Below are positions 24,481-38,369 of a stretch of DNA of 64,000 bases, piece after piece. The translations under genes were made by a program, and so were the position numbers. Source of the stretch: Epichloe hybrida. Lineage: Eukaryota > Ascomycota > Sordariomycetes > Hypocreales > Clavicipitaceae. The first letter of the stretch is position 1; each line of letters begins with the position of its first letter. The notes under the pieces were generated by a model. It was given only the letters and a program-made list of their open reading frames with translations, ran no database searches and was not told the DNA's origin. The stretch covers positions 4,030,001 through 4,094,000 of the forward strand of contig JAFEKR010000002.1 of NCBI GenBank assembly GCA_019022495.1, given 5' to 3'.

Positions 24481-27400
24481 GCAAGGATTTTAAATATTAA
24501 TATAATTTATATTTTAGAGGTGATTCTAAACCTTAGGGTCAGTGCGGAAAAGTATGCAAAGGTTTTTCTAAGTTATATAGTTTCTTCTAAAAGTGGGTCT
24601 AAAAGTAAGTCTTATTAATTATACTTTATATATAGTTATAGTTTCTTTACTTTACTATATAATCTAATCCTAGAAAGGAGATCTTTCTTAAAGTAAGTCT
24701 AAAAGTAATTATATTAATTATATTATAGCTATTACACTTAGTTATAGGGTTTTTTCTTAAAAATAAACCTAAGAGATAAGTTTTATTAGTTTTATTAGTT
24801 TTATTAATTATAATTTAGGTAAGAATAGTAATAAGACCTTAGTTTATATTTTTATAAACTTAATATAAACTTTTTAATAGTTAAATTATATTTTTTACTA
24901 TCTATATCTAATTATATAACCTTAATATTAAAAAATCAAAAATAATTACAAATAATTACAAATAATTACATGTAATGTAATGTAATTATTAAGGGTAAGG
25001 TGTAATGTAATGTAATGTGTATTAAATACATTACATTACAAACATTACACAATGTAATGTAATGTAATGCAATGCTCTAGTTATTAGTAGCCTAAATACT
25101 ATACACAAAGAAATACGCAAATAGTCTACTACCCTTATCTAGGCGCTTACCCCTTATTATTATAGTAAGAACTAATACTATTATTATATTACTAAGTTAG
25201 GTAATAACTCCCTTTCCTATTATTACTAGTAGCTTACCTATCTCCCCTTTAAGTTAGAGTTAGCTAGTTTTTCTCCTAAACACGCCCTTAGAAACCCTAG
25301 AGCTAGCTAGCCTCTAGCTAGAAATAATATTTCTTATCCTAGTGGGATTACTATCCTTACTTACTATCCCCCCCCTTACACTCTAGTTATACCTTTACTT
25401 ATATACACTTTATATACTAACCTTACTTACACTATCTAGAACCTAGGTTATATCCCTAGTAAATAACTCTTTATGCTATAACTATTACTAGGTAAATATA
25501 CTATAGCTATATTAGTAAAGCACTAACTCTAAATAGAGGTAATATATACCTATATAAACTCTTTTATTAATTTAAATAAAGACTTAGAGAATAATTATTC
25601 TCTTTAAGTAGTAGTAGTAAACTATAATATATTAGTATCTTAAATATATATATATAAGTCTTTATAGGTAAATAAGTTTTCTAAAATTAACTTAGTCTAT
25701 TATTATATTATATATCTCCCTATTTTGCCTTAAACTTATTAAGGGCTTATATTTATATTATATTCTCTAATAGTTCCTATATAAGCTATATATAGCTTAC
25801 TTACTTAATAAGTATATTATATCTTTTGCCCTAGCCTAAGGCATTCTAAGCCACTAGGATTTACTTAACTTAGTATTCCTTAATAAGTTTATTATTACCC
25901 TTTATAAGAACTTATTCTAGTCCTAGATAGGAGTCCTAGAGCTTCTAACTAGGGAGAGGGTTCTCTGTAATGTATTTAATAAGGTTTATGTAAAATACTA
26001 GGTAAATATCTCTTAGGATATTAAGCTATACTATAAGTAATATTAGGACTTCTATAACTATATACTTTACTACTACTTAATTAAGTTTCTATAAGGGGTA
26101 ATTAGTTTTAATGTTTTTAAGTAAAAGCTATACCTTATCTTTAACCTAGAATTATTTTACTAGCTAATATAAAGTAAATATAGTGTCTTACTACCTTTAT
26201 TATATATAGGCTATTATAGCTTATACTAGATAAGTACTCTCCTAGAGGTGCTTAAGAAACTATATTACTTGCCCCTTTAGTGTTATTATAAAAGTAAATA
26301 TATCTAGTAGTAACTAGACTAGCTCTAGATTATAGCTATATAGTAGCTTATTTAAGCTAACTCTTATTATAGAAAATAGCCTATTATTAATCATAAGCTA
26401 GTAAGTAGCTAGATATTCTAGCTAGTAAGTAGCTAGATATTCTAGCTAGTTAAACTATAAGAAAGAGACTATAATATATAGTATTACCTATACCTCTTAG
26501 TTTACTTACTTAGTATTACTATTAGTCTATAAGTAATATATATAGAAAGTAACTAATTAATCCTAACTAGGGAGTATAATATTATCTAAAACTTTCCTAA
26601 CTAATCTAAACTATAATCTATAATAATTAATTAAGGAAACCCCTTAAACCACTACTAAACTATTTTAAACCTCTTTATATATTCCTTAGCTTTTATAGAA
26701 GTTATAGCCTTAAGCTAAATAAATTTAGAGAGTTAATCTATAATAACTATTAGGTATTATAGCTTTTCTAAGGATAGTGCTAGTAAGTTTATTATAAAGT
26801 TAATAAAGATCTATAACTAAAACTAGTTAAGGATAGGTAAAGGCTTTAGTAAGCCCTAGCACTATTAATAGCTCTTATAACTACTATAGTAGTAATAGTT
26901 ATAAATAAACCTAGTAATATCTTATAATATCCTATCCTAGTAAAACTACTATTATAAGATTTAGAACGTAGTATTATAGCTTAGGTGCCTTACTACTAGT
27001 AAATTATAGTATTACTATATTAGGGTTATTATAAGAGGCTCTTATACTAGGACCTAGGTATAGCCCCTAAACTAAAGCGCCTTATAAGCGCTTATAGAAT
27101 AATTTACTACTTACTCTCTTATAAGTGCCTTAATAGAAAACCTCTAGGCCCTTTCCTAGATAGCCCTTAATTAAATACTATATATAGGGTTAGAGATAAT
27201 AGCCTAGTCTTATAAGGTTTAAAGGTATTTAGTAGTAAAGAGAACCTTACTAGCTAGTAGTAGTGCTATACTACTATTATCTTACTATTTATCTAGTGTT
27301 AGTAAGAGCTATATAATAGTAATAGGTTATAGGATATATTCTATTCTAGAGGTTACCCTTTCCTAGTCCTATTCCCTTTAAGAAAGAGTATTAAGCTACT

Positions 27401-30400
27401 ATACCTATATACTAGGTTTATACTAGAGATAGAAATTAAATAGTGTAAGTATATTTACTTATTAAGCCTACTGCTCTAATATTAACTAGGGAGTTATAAA
27501 GTACTTTAGGTTCTTATAGTTTATATAGATTATAAATAGACTAGAAATACCCTATAGCTTAGCTAACTATGCCTTAAGGCATAAGATAATAGCTAATAAT
27601 TTCTTATTATAAATTATATAGTTCTTTTATAAGGTTATAAGGCTAGTAAAGTAGTAAGTAACTAGGTATATAACGCTATCCTAGCCTTACTAGGAAAGGC
27701 ATCCTTTAATAGCTATTCCTAAATAATTAGCTTTTACTACTATAGGGAGGTCTAGGTCCTATTATGCTAGTACTAGGTATATAATAAAGGCGTCTTTTAG
27801 CTTATTAAAGGCATTATTCTCTTTAGGTCCTTATTAAAAAAGGACATTTCTCTTAGTTAATTATATTAGTAGTGCTACTAGTTCTAAAAAGTTACTAATA
27901 AAGTTATAGTAAAAGTTAGTAAACCCTAGGAAGCTATAGACCCCCTAAAGTTTTATTAGGGCTACTTACTCCCTAATAGCTATAACCTTTACTAGGTTTA
28001 AATAAATAGAATAACTTACTATAATAATATATCCTAGGTATTAAACCTCCTTTACTGCGAATATAGACTTATTAAGGTCTAAGTATAAACCTATATCCCT
28101 TAGGTAGCCTAATATTAACTAGACCTTAGCTATATAGTCTTTCCTTAATCCCCCTAAGTAAACTAAGATATTATTTAAGTATACTATAATAAAGTCCCCT
28201 AATATATCCCTTAAGGACTTATTAATATAATATTAGAATATTACTAGTGCGCTAGCTAGGCTAAAGGAGTAAACTAGTTACTTAAATAGCCTAAACCTAG
28301 TTTAAAACGCTATTAGGTGCTCCTAGCCCTTAGTAATTTATAGCTTATAAAACGCTATATAAATATTTACCTTTATAAACTAGAGTGCCTAGAATAAGGA
28401 ATAAAGTGTCTCCTTAATTAATAGGAGAGAATAGTAATCCTATGCTATTATCTTATTAAGAGTGTAGTAGTTTATATAAAAATACTAACCCTTATTAGCC
28501 TTTTTAATAAGGAGAACTAGAGCTATAGCTAATAATAAGCTAGTATAAATCTAACCCTTATTTATTAAGTCTATAATCTAGTGCCTAACCTCTAGAAGCT
28601 AGTCCCTTAGTATATTATATAGTAGTCCCTAAGGGAGCGTTAGTTTAGACCTATCCTAATTCTTATATAAGTATATATAGTAATTAAGGGACCCCTAATA
28701 AGAAGGTAAGCTATTAGCTCTAGCCTTATTAAAAAGGTTTGTAAAGTTAGCTAACTCCTTAGGTAATGTTAATATATCTAGGCTATTAGGTTTTATCTTA
28801 GGCGCTATAATTTATAGTACTATTATTATCTCCCTAAGGCTTATAGTAATAAACATTATAAAAGTGTCTCTCCTATAGTATGCCTAGCGCGCTTCTATAG
28901 TATATAAGGACCTAATAATCCCCTATACTAAAGTCTTTACCCCGCGTGCAAAGGCTTTAGAGATATATAAGCCCTTTACTACTCTAATAACTAATTACTA
29001 TTTTGCTATATAAATAACTATATTATAATATTCTAGCTATAGTATCCTAAGTATAATATCTTATATAAGGCCTAGGATAATATATAAATATACTAATAAC
29101 TCGTAGTTATTAATATTTATTCTAGTGTGTACTATATAAGTAATTAAGGAGGTGTTCTCCTATATTCTCTTTTCTCTCCTTTCTATTTTTACTATAGTCT
29201 AGATATGCCTTCTCTTTAGTAAATATATAAGCTCTAGGCTAAACTATTTTACTACTAACTTACTTATAGCACTATAATAATTATAACTATAATTAATCTA
29301 GATATTAATATAATAATATATATTAAAGAGTATAGGAATTAAGAATAGTAATTAGTCTATATATTATACTATATCCTGCTTTAACTTTATATAGCTTAAA
29401 TAGTTATCCTATGTTATAGTATATAATTAGCCTCCTTGCCCTTATATAAGACTTTGCTTAAGGGCTACTTATTTTCTATAAGGGAAATATTTACCTCCTT
29501 ATTTACGCTTTCCTTATTTACTTTATATAAGTTAATACTAACCTATAGGTAATAGGGTAGGAGAAAAGTGCACTTCTAAATATAGTAGTCCTTAAATTTA
29601 TATTATAAGTAGTATCCCTTCTAGTAATGTTTAGCTAACTTTACTTCTAATACCTATTTAGCTTATTATACGTTTATAGTAGGCTTTAGACCTTTCTTTT
29701 TCTTAACTAGCCTATTTTATTTTCCTAATTAAGTCCCTATTACACGCACCCTAGTTATTAGTGTGTTACCCTTATAGTTAGTCTAGGGTATAGGTTTAGC
29801 TAGCTATAGTCTGTATTAAGACTAGTACTTATTCTCTATAGTAAGGGCCTTAATATTAACTATAATCTTATAATACTATATAATAGCTATATACTACACG
29901 CTCTAGCTAATACCCTAGCTTATACTAATTTCTCTTAAATACTTATTAAGCGCTTATTAAAGCTTTACTAGCTTTATATTATCCCCCTAATAATCCCCTC
30001 TTACTAATAAGAGCTTCTTTATAAAGTAAATAAAGAACGTAAAAAATAGCTCCCTTAGGCCTTATTTTATCTAGTTAAGCTCTATAAAGGCTATCTCCTA
30101 TTTATATAAATTAGAGAATATAGACTTAAGGTATTCTAGGAATTTAGCTAGGTTAAAATTATAAATACTACCTTATTTAAAGAAAGTAATAACTTAGGAC
30201 TAGACTTTAGAGAATAGGTTTTAGTAAATAAATATTTACTTATTCTTATTAGTTTTAATAAAGTCCTTATTTACTTATAGTTTATATTCTATTAGGAACC
30301 TCTATATAGTAAATAAGGCCTTATTACTATTATATAGGTTACCTATAGGGATAGGTTTTTGTTTTACCCTAGGTATAGTTAAGGCTAGGTTAGAGGTAAG

Positions 30401-30720
30401 AGGTAAAGTAAAGTTAACTATTAGGGTAGTAAGCTAGGCTATAGTAAGCGGTTAGGTTAAAGGTCTTATAGTGTTTGTAGCTATGTGTTATTAGAGGTAT
30501 ATAAGCTTTACTATTTACTTATAAAGTATAAGTTAAAGTATTTTAAATTAGGCTTATTAAGCTACTAGTAATGCTATAGTATTAGATAGGGGAGTTATTA
30601 TCCCTTAGCTAGGTTAGTCTTATAGTTAAAGCGTGTTTATTATATCCCTTAATATATCTATTAGTATTTCTATTATGTCTTTTAGTAGTTATTAAAAAGG
30701 ACTAAAGGAAGTCTCTTAAT

Positions 30721-30937
30721 TATTATAGACTAGCCCCTAGGTAACTATAATAGGGCGTTAATATAGTATTAAGAGACTTAAGGAGAAAGGAGGAAGGGTA
30801 AGAGGCTATCCCTAGTAATGCCCCTTATACCCCCTTGGTTACTTATGTAAGCCTCCTTTCCTTGCCCTAACTGCTTTTACTAGTCCCTTCTCTAACTGCT
30901 GTACGAACAATGCTTAGGCAAAGCCTAAGCCCTTACA
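30721..30937 (-). repeat. Gypsy-2 5' LTR
   Basis: Partner of 14,024-14,240. It ends GCCCTTACA followed by TTTCC, the duplicated target. No clear tRNA-complementary primer site is visible inside of it, possibly because of mutation. Confidence 0.9.
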
Positions 30938-30942
30938 TTTCC

Positions 30943-33502
30943 TAGCCCCTAGGAAAGGGAAAATAGTAATAAAAGAAGACTCTTAACTTATCTATAAGCA
31001 TAATAGGTCGCTTAATACTATGTTTTAATAAAGGGCATTATTTAATCTAGCACTCGTGGATTTAAAGCTTTTATAAGAAAAATAATTAAAAAAAAAGGGG
31101 ATAAGAGAAAGAGAAAAAAAAAAATTTAGTAAAACTAAAAAAATAAAAGAAAAGAAACCTCCCTAACTAGAGACCTAAACCTCTTATTTCCCTAGAGAGT
31201 TTTAGCGTTTTTAGCGTTTATAGGTAAGTTATAGGTAATATTAGTAAGGGAGTATAGACTATAGGTTACTTTATCTCTTACTAGCTTGCTCTTTTTCCTT
31301 AGTCTTCTTATTATTTAATTAATCCTATAGCGTGCCTTTTCTCCTACTAGTAGGCTTTAATAATATTTACCTATATTTCTTAAGGGACTAGCCTTAGTAG
31401 TACTACTAAAGCGTATATAAATAATATAAGTAAATATATAATAGTCTTTCTCTAGGCTACTTATTTTAAGTTTAAGAATAAGAGAAGATTAATTATTATA
31501 GCTTACCCTATATCTCTAAGGGGGCGTTATATAGTGTGTTCTTTTGCCTATTTAATTAGAGTCTTATAGTTATAAGCCTAGCTTTCCTTAATAACTCTAA
31601 AGATTTACTATAACCTTAGCTAGTCCTTAATATCTATTTAAAATAGGTTATTAGTTACTACTTACTAGTGCTAAAGCGTTTAACTTATAGTATTACTAGT
31701 TTACTCTTACTATCCCTATTAGAGTGTTTTAAGTTTTACTACTAGGGATTATAGTATTTTCTTATACTTAACTAAAGATAATAACCCTAATAAAGATTCC
31801 TAAGAAGCTTAAAAGCTTACTCTTTTACTTAATCTTTAGTCCTTAGTAGTCTTCTATTACTACCTAACTATAAATACTATTCTTAATAAAGACTCTTAAG
31901 AAGCTTAAAGGCTTATTCTTTTACTTAATCTTTAGTTCTTAGTAGTCTTTTATTATAGTTTATTATCTATATCTTTTTATATTTATTACTCCTAATCCTA
32001 TAGTATCTCTTAGATACTAATATTAAAGACTTAAGAATCCTTAGTATAAACACACGCTATAGGTTACTAATAATCCTAGATATAAAGTTTATTATCTTAA
32101 GCTATCTTAGTATACTATTTAATTAAATAATTCTTATTACTAAGATTATATTCCTAGGCTATAATAGTAGTGCTAATAAGTAATCCTTTACTAATTATTT
32201 AGGTTATAAAGCGTAGTAGCTAGTGTTTTATAGTGTTATATATTAAGTGCTAAAGATTAAAGTTTTTCTAGTAGAATAATTCTCTAGGTAATTAGTCTTT
32301 AATACCTAGCTTATTTATAGCTATGTCTTATAGAACTCTTATAGTTCTTATAAGAGCCCTAGCGTAGCTATATCTTAGATCTAAGATATTATTAGTAATT
32401 ATCTAGTCCCTTAGGTAAAGTTTAAAATAATAACTAATATATAAATCTTCTCTAAATAAATATAGCTATTTAAACTTAATATTATATTAGTTTAGTGTGT
32501 TCTAGTCTTCTAAAAGTAAATTAAGTGCTTAATATCTAACTTAATAATAGATTATTTATAAAAGAAACCCTAGATAAGCATATTTATATTCCTAGTTTCC
32601 TTTTTATTTTATTACTAGGACTATAATTACTTTAAAGTTATATAGGTAATTTAGTAACTATATAATTTATCCTTACCTTCCTATAAAATTAGTAAACCTC
32701 TTTAGTTAGCCTTCTTTTATATAGTTAAAGTAATAGAGTTACCCTTATTTTTAATTAAATAGAAAATATATCTAGTGGTTTATAAAGAAAGCAAATCCTA
32801 TAATAATATATTAATTACTTATATATAAGTATAAGTTAATAGGGTTATATTTTAAACTATACTTAATATTAATAAGCTAGTAGCTAGAATAAAGTCTCCT
32901 AGCTTTTAAACTAATTAATTTACGCAAAGTATCTAAGTTAAACTCCTCTATTAGTTTAATTTTAAATGTATATAAAAGCATAGCTACTATTACCTTAAGG
33001 CTATGTATTATAATCTTCCCTATAGTAGCTAACTTAAACTAGTTAAGCTAGTCCTTACTTAGCGTTTTATAGGCCTTTCTTAAGAACTTATAGATATTTA
33101 TTAAATAATCTTACTAGGTTACCTATATCTATCCTATTTTAATTAGTGCTACCTAGCTAAAATTATTACTATCCTAATAGGCTTTAAACCTAGTTAGTAA
33201 CTAGGGCTAGTCTTTTCTTAGGTAAAATAATAGTAATTACTATTTATAGAGGTTAACTAGGTTAAGTTCTATAGTACTTTCCTTATCTTCCCTAAAGAAA
33301 GACCCTTTAGAACTATATATTAAGATATAGGCATAGAATATTATAAGATATTTGCTATAGGGAAAATATATAATTATATTACTATTTATATTTATATAAG
33401 CGCTTTTATTAACTATGCTTTCCTTATAAGTCTTTATTTCTTAGTATAATTAAATAATTTGCGTGTAGGTAATGTGGTTTTTAATAAAAAAGAGAAGGGG
33501 AA
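30943..33502. other. Interior of element X, no recognisable domain
   Basis: This AT-rich RIP-degraded sequence lies between the right end of Gypsy-2 and the G1 LTR. The minus-strand frame around 32,500-33,250 reads with fewer stops than others and looks like former coding sequence, but I recognise no motif. 31,785-31,975 contains a tandem duplication with a period a little under 100 bp. A purine-rich run (AAAAAAGAGAAGGGGAA, 33,486-33,502) directly precedes the G1 LTR and could be a polypurine tract. Confidence 0.4.
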
Positions 33503-33774
33503 TGTTAGGAGCGTAGAGGTTAGAAAGGGGATGTTCATCGAAGCGAGTCTTCGGAGAACTATTAGGCTATGCAGATAACAAAGAGAATAGCTAGCTATAA
33601 GATAGCTACGTGCTTATAGAGCAGGTACTTATTAAGGACTATGTATATTATTAGTATAAGGTTAAAGATTAAAACCTTTATATACTTACCCCTAGCTATT
33701 ATCTATCTAGTAGTAACTATAGTAATCTTAGCTATTACTTTATTTTATAAACTTACTTATAAACTATAATAAAT
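33503..33774 (+). repeat. G1-family LTR
   Basis: Begins TGTTAGGAGCG and matches the inverse of 61,894-62,160 and 1-205, with many C/T and G/A differences toward the end. Its position suits a 5' LTR of Gypsy-3, whose gag follows downstream. A polypurine-like run on its left and a second possible LTR at Gypsy-3's far end leave open that it is a solo LTR or the 3' LTR of a lost element. Confidence 0.75.
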
Positions 33775-36700
33775 TAATCTCTCTTACCTTTTTAGTATAT
33801 AAACTATTAGCTAGATTATTATATAGCTTATATAAAGAGCTATAAGAAGCACACTAGGACCCTATAGTAAAGATAATATAGGTAACTAGAGAGAAAAAGC
33901 ACCCCTAGAGACTAGAACTATATAATAGACACTACCTGAACTTAATCTAGGTAGTAGCGTAGGAAATATAACTAATAAGGAAAGGGCATTATAATAACAC
34001 TATAAGGTTATATAAGCTAAGCTATAATGCCTTTAGAGAAATAAGGAAATCTTATAGATAAAGATATAAATTAGGGAGCTTAAGGTAAATAATATAGGAC
34101 TTATAATTACCCCTTACCCTAGACCTATAAATCCCCCTTAACCTATACTTATAATTTTACCTATACTTTATAGTAACTTAGTAGTATTTATATAGTAAGG
34201 TAGTCCTATTAAAATATAGATAAAGATACCTATATATAAAGGGGATATATATAAAAGCCTATAGAATTTCTTAGTAGACTTAGGTATATTATTTTAGTTA
34301 GACTACTATACTTTTAAGGATAATATAACTAAGGTAGTATTTATAGGTAGCTACCTAGCTAGTAATATAAAGTAATATTAGATATATTATATAGCTATAA
34401 ATAGGGAAGTAAATTACTTATTATATACCTAGGTAGAGTTTTTAGATTAGCTAAGAATAGGAATAATAAATAAGGGAGTAAGACACTTAGAAGTAATAAG
34501 GTTACTACTAAATCTTAGGTAAAGGCCTAATTAATTATTTTAATCCTTTATATAATCTTAGACTAAGGTAAAGGCTAAACTACCTAAAGAAATCTAGTTA
34601 TATCTAAGAATTACTATGTTTCTAAATAGCCTAAATAATATTATAAGGAAGTAAATAATTAGCTAGGAGATTTTAATAACCTAGAGCTAATTATAAGGTA
34701 TAGGTAAGAAAGCAAAGATTATAATAAGTTTAGGCTAAAGTAATAAAAAAAGTTAAGACTTTAAAAAGAAAAGGTAATGCTCTTATTTTATATTACTTAT
34801 AGATAAGGCGTAGTAATAGAGTAAAGACTAAGGGAAAAAATCATCCCTAGTGTGCTATAAGTATAAAAAGCCTAGGTATACTTTACTAATTTATTAGGCA
34901 CTAGATTATTTTACCTATAAGAGTAATAGGTATATAACTAAAAAGCATAATAAAAGTAGTAATAAAGCTATGTCTCCTAATATAATACTAGTTTAAATAG
35001 TATATACCTAGGAATATAATCTTACTATAAAATACCCTAAAGATAATAGAATGTTTTTATAGGCATTTCTATAATAAGATAGTAAGTAATTAGCTATAAA
35101 AGCGCTGTTTAATATAGGTATATAGTTTTTAATAATTTATTCTAAACTTATAATAAAAAAGGATTAGAAAAATATAATTAAATTAAATAGAATACTAGAA
35201 AGTATAAGTAAAGAAGTGATTTTATATTAAGGAATCTTAAAAAAATTAATAAAAGTTAGAGATAGTATAGGATTTATAAAAGTCTATTAAGTTAGCTACT
35301 TTATTACTAATATAAAAGAAGGGATAATCTTAGGCATAGACTAGATTAAAGAATATTTACCTAGAGTTATATACTAGGATACTAGATACTAGAGGTACCT
35401 AGTAATATTTTAATGCCTTTTCCTTACTTATAGTAAGCGGTAAATATATAAGGAGAAAAAGTTAGTAGTAGTTACCTTACTAATTAGAGTAGTAAAAATT
35501 AGATATATTTTAGAAACTAAAAAGAAAAAGCCTAAAGATTAACTAGAGAATCTAGTAGTAAGAGATAAATAGATTAAGTGTAAAGTAGCTATATAAATCC
35601 TTAAGTACACTTACTTATAGTAGAAAAGCAAAGGTATTATAGCTATAAAGTTATTAGAAAACGCAAGTAGTAAAGAAGCTATATTAAAGTAAGATAAAAG
35701 TACTAAATATCCTATACTAATAGTCCTAGAAGAATATAGGGAGTTTATAGATATTTTTTCTAAAGAGTTAGTAAGTAAGCTTCCTAAACTAGGAGGTTAT
35801 ACTTATATAATTAAATTAGAAGAAGGGAAAACGCCCCCTTAGGGACTTATATATAACTTAGCTAAGAGGGAGCTAAAGGTTCTTAGAGAGTACCTTATAG
35901 ATATGTAGCTTAAAGGGTGAATTAGAAGATTAACTAGCCTAGCTAGAGCCCTAATTTTATTTATTCTAAAGAAAGGAGGAAAATTAAGGCTTTATATAGA
36001 TTATAAGGGCCTAAATAAGATTATAGTTAAAAATAAGGCCCCTTTACCCCTTATTACTAAAATCCTTAATTAATTAGTAAGCGTAGTTATTTTTATAGTC
36101 TTGGATTTAAAAGATACATACTATTAGCTACATATTTGCTTAGGTAATAAGTAAAAAATAGTATTTTATTATTAATATAGCCACTTTAAATATCTTATAA
36201 TGCTATTTAGACTAGTTAATACACTAGTGACTTTTTAGGAGTATATTAATAGTGCCCTTAAAGGACTTATTAATAAGACCTGCATTATTTACTTAGATAA
36301 CACGCTAATATATAGTAGCGTAGTTAAAATATATATAAAGGATATTAAATAAATTTTACATAGGTTTAGAGAAGTAAGCCTTTTTATTAATCTTAAGAAG
36401 TATTAATTTTCTATTAAGGAAGTTAAATTTTTAGGCTTTAAGATATTAGTAAAAGGTATTATAATAAACCTAGTAAGAGTTAAAGTAATTATAACTTAGC
36501 TAATACTATATAGTGTTTTTAATATTTAGTCTTTTCTTAGTTTTACTAGTTTTTACTACTATTTTATTAAATAGTATAGTAAAGTTATTATTTTACTAAT
36601 AAATTATCTTAGAGAGAATTAACTAGTAATATTTAAGCTAGAACCCTATAAGTTAGTAGTATTTAGAGAACTTTAAAAAAGATTTTAGGAAGCGCTAATT

Positions 36701-37320
36701 TTAGTGCACTTTAACTTACTTATATATCTTAGAGTAGAGATAAATATATCTAGATATGCAATTAAGGCTATACTTATAATATTAGTGCTAGGTTACTAGC
36801 ACCTAGTTATGTTTATATTAAGAAAGATAACTAATACTAAATTATAATATTTAATACCTAATAGCGAATTATTAGCTATCTAAGAGGCTTTTTACATATA
36901 GAGACACTACCTCGCTTATTTAGCTTATATAATTAAAGTTATTATAGATTATTTAAACTATAAGTACCTAGCTATAAAGCTAAAGCTTACTAGTAGGTAA
37001 GTAACTATGCTTAATAAGCTTTATCCTTTTAATTTTAAGATTATATACTAAGTAAGGAAATTAAATCCTACTAACTTACTTTTAAGAAAACTAGATTTTA
37101 TAAGTAAGGTAAGGAAAAAGGAAGTAGTAGCTACATAGCTTCTTACCTTTTTATCTAAATTTATAGATACTAAGAACTAGGAATATCTTAGTAATACTAT
37201 TAGTGCTATAAGTTCTATAAAAATAGTACTTAATAAAACTAAGGGTTAGTTATAATAACACTATAATAATACTGCTAATATCTAGGGTTTTAAAAAATTA
37301 TAACTTAACTATATTCTTAT

Positions 37321-38128
37321 TGAAATGTAGGGAGCTAGTTGCCAGCTGGCAACAGCTGTACAAGTGTAGCTTCTACGGTCAGGGACTAATAGAGCCACCA
37401 CGTTGAATTATTTAACGCAACGCAACGGAAGGTTTTAGCAGTTATTAACTAATTAAATTCAATCTAGATAACTTTTACAATATCTTATATACTAATAGAA
37501 TTGATTTTAGTGAAGTTGTACGGGCAATGCGGCTGTTAGATTAAGAGGCCTAGCTATCTAGCTAGATTAAAAAGATCTTCTTCCTCTTATATACCTACTA
37601 ACTGTATTAGTGGATCTAGACCGCTAAAGAGGTCTTATAGGCTACTTTTTATTTTCCGTAAAATTTATTTGTATGTAAAATCCAAAAAATTAACTTACCA
37701 CCATACAAACTAGCAACCTATATGCACTAAATTTTAGTCTAAAAAATATTCCTACATAAAATAAAAGCCCTATCTTCTAGCTTTAATTTGCTATATGTAA
37801 GACTTTTATACGACCTCTAGTTAAAGAGAAAATCGCTGTTAAAGATAGCTATAGGGTAACCTGCTTACGTTACCCTAGCTTACCTAATTACTAGTGGCGA
37901 TGCGGTTATGGCTGCGCTTATAGCTATAACGCAATTAAATAATTCATAATTGATTTAGATTAGTTATTCACACGGTTAGTCATAGCTATTAATAGCTGCG
38001 ATGTAGCTATTAACAGCCACCTTCGCGACCATTAATAGCTATAGTGTAGCTATTAGGCTTGCAATGCAAGCTAGTAATAGAAAGGTCCTTTAACTAGAAA
38101 AGGCTAAAAATAGGTCTTATTTTTAACA
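37321..38128 (-). repeat. Copia 3' LTR
   Basis: Begins TGAAATGTAGGG and ends TTTTTAACA on the plus strand. It is much less mutated than the 43,644 copy: where that copy reads TAAAATATAGGG, this one keeps TGAAATGTAGGG. Confidence 0.93.
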
Positions 38129-38369
38129 CCCCCTTTACAAAAGAATTACGTATAAGCTAATTAAAAGCGTACAAAGTGATATAGGGTAAACAAGAACTTT
38201 TAGATAAAAACAGATAAAAGGGAAAAACAGGAAAAGATAAAAGACCCCCTTTTGAATTCCTAGCTATTGTTAAATATAGCTCCCTTTTTAGCGTTGTTTT
38301 TAGTTCCCTATTAAAGGGATTTAGTTGTTGGTTTTTAGTGATTATTAAGCCCTAAGAGCCTAATAAAAG

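Larger units (their letters stand above)
16206..24564 (-). mobile_element. Tad1-like LINE, split by MITE-B
   Basis: The same 15 bases, TTTCTAAGTTATATA, flank it (16,191-16,205 and 24,565-24,579), and the interrupted MITE-A joins perfectly across them. Removing MITE-B leaves about 6.6 kb, full length for this clade. Minus-strand order: ORF1 remnant about 24,450-23,760 with REVLIKGNTI near 23,945-23,990, typical of ascomycete Tad-type ORF1; endonuclease about 21,400-20,700; RT about 19,950-18,880 with FTNNINII at 19,203-19,231 (FADD changed to FTNN by G-to-A). A C-terminal RNase H-like part probably lies around 18,300-17,300. All frames are destroyed. The 3' end near 16,206 has no long A tail. 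Confidence 0.9.
15402..25079. mobile_element. MITE-A: non-autonomous hAT-type element, split by a LINE
   Basis: The left end CAGAGTATGTAATG and the right end ATGCAATGCTCTA (CTCTG expected) are flanked by GTTATTAG on both sides (15,394-15,401 and 25,080-25,087), an 8-bp hAT-type TSD. Subterminal zones consist of TGTAATG units in both orientations. Without the LINE the element is about 1.3 kb (15,402-16,205 plus 24,580-25,079) and non-coding. It carries one unit of the 99-bp repeat that is amplified in MITE-B. Confidence 0.92.
14024..30937 (-). mobile_element. Gypsy-2: Ty3/Gypsy with LTRs and TSD, split by a hAT-type element
   Basis: The LTRs (14,024-14,240 and 30,721-30,937, about 217 bp) share the GGGCGTTAATATAGTATTAA core. 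The flanks are TTTCC on both sides (14,019-14,023 and 30,938-30,942). The interior is 14,241-15,401 plus 25,088-30,720, about 6.8 kb, a usual Ty3/Gypsy size. Minus-strand pol shows RT with VYLNNILVY near 28,157-28,182 (YLDDIL with both Asp turned to Asn), a GLTNFYYNF-like segment near 27,900-27,930, and the integrase start around 26,640-26,850. Gag should lie at about 29,600-30,600. All frames are full of stops. 14,449-14,580 holds a direct duplication of about 66 bp. Confidence 0.9.
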
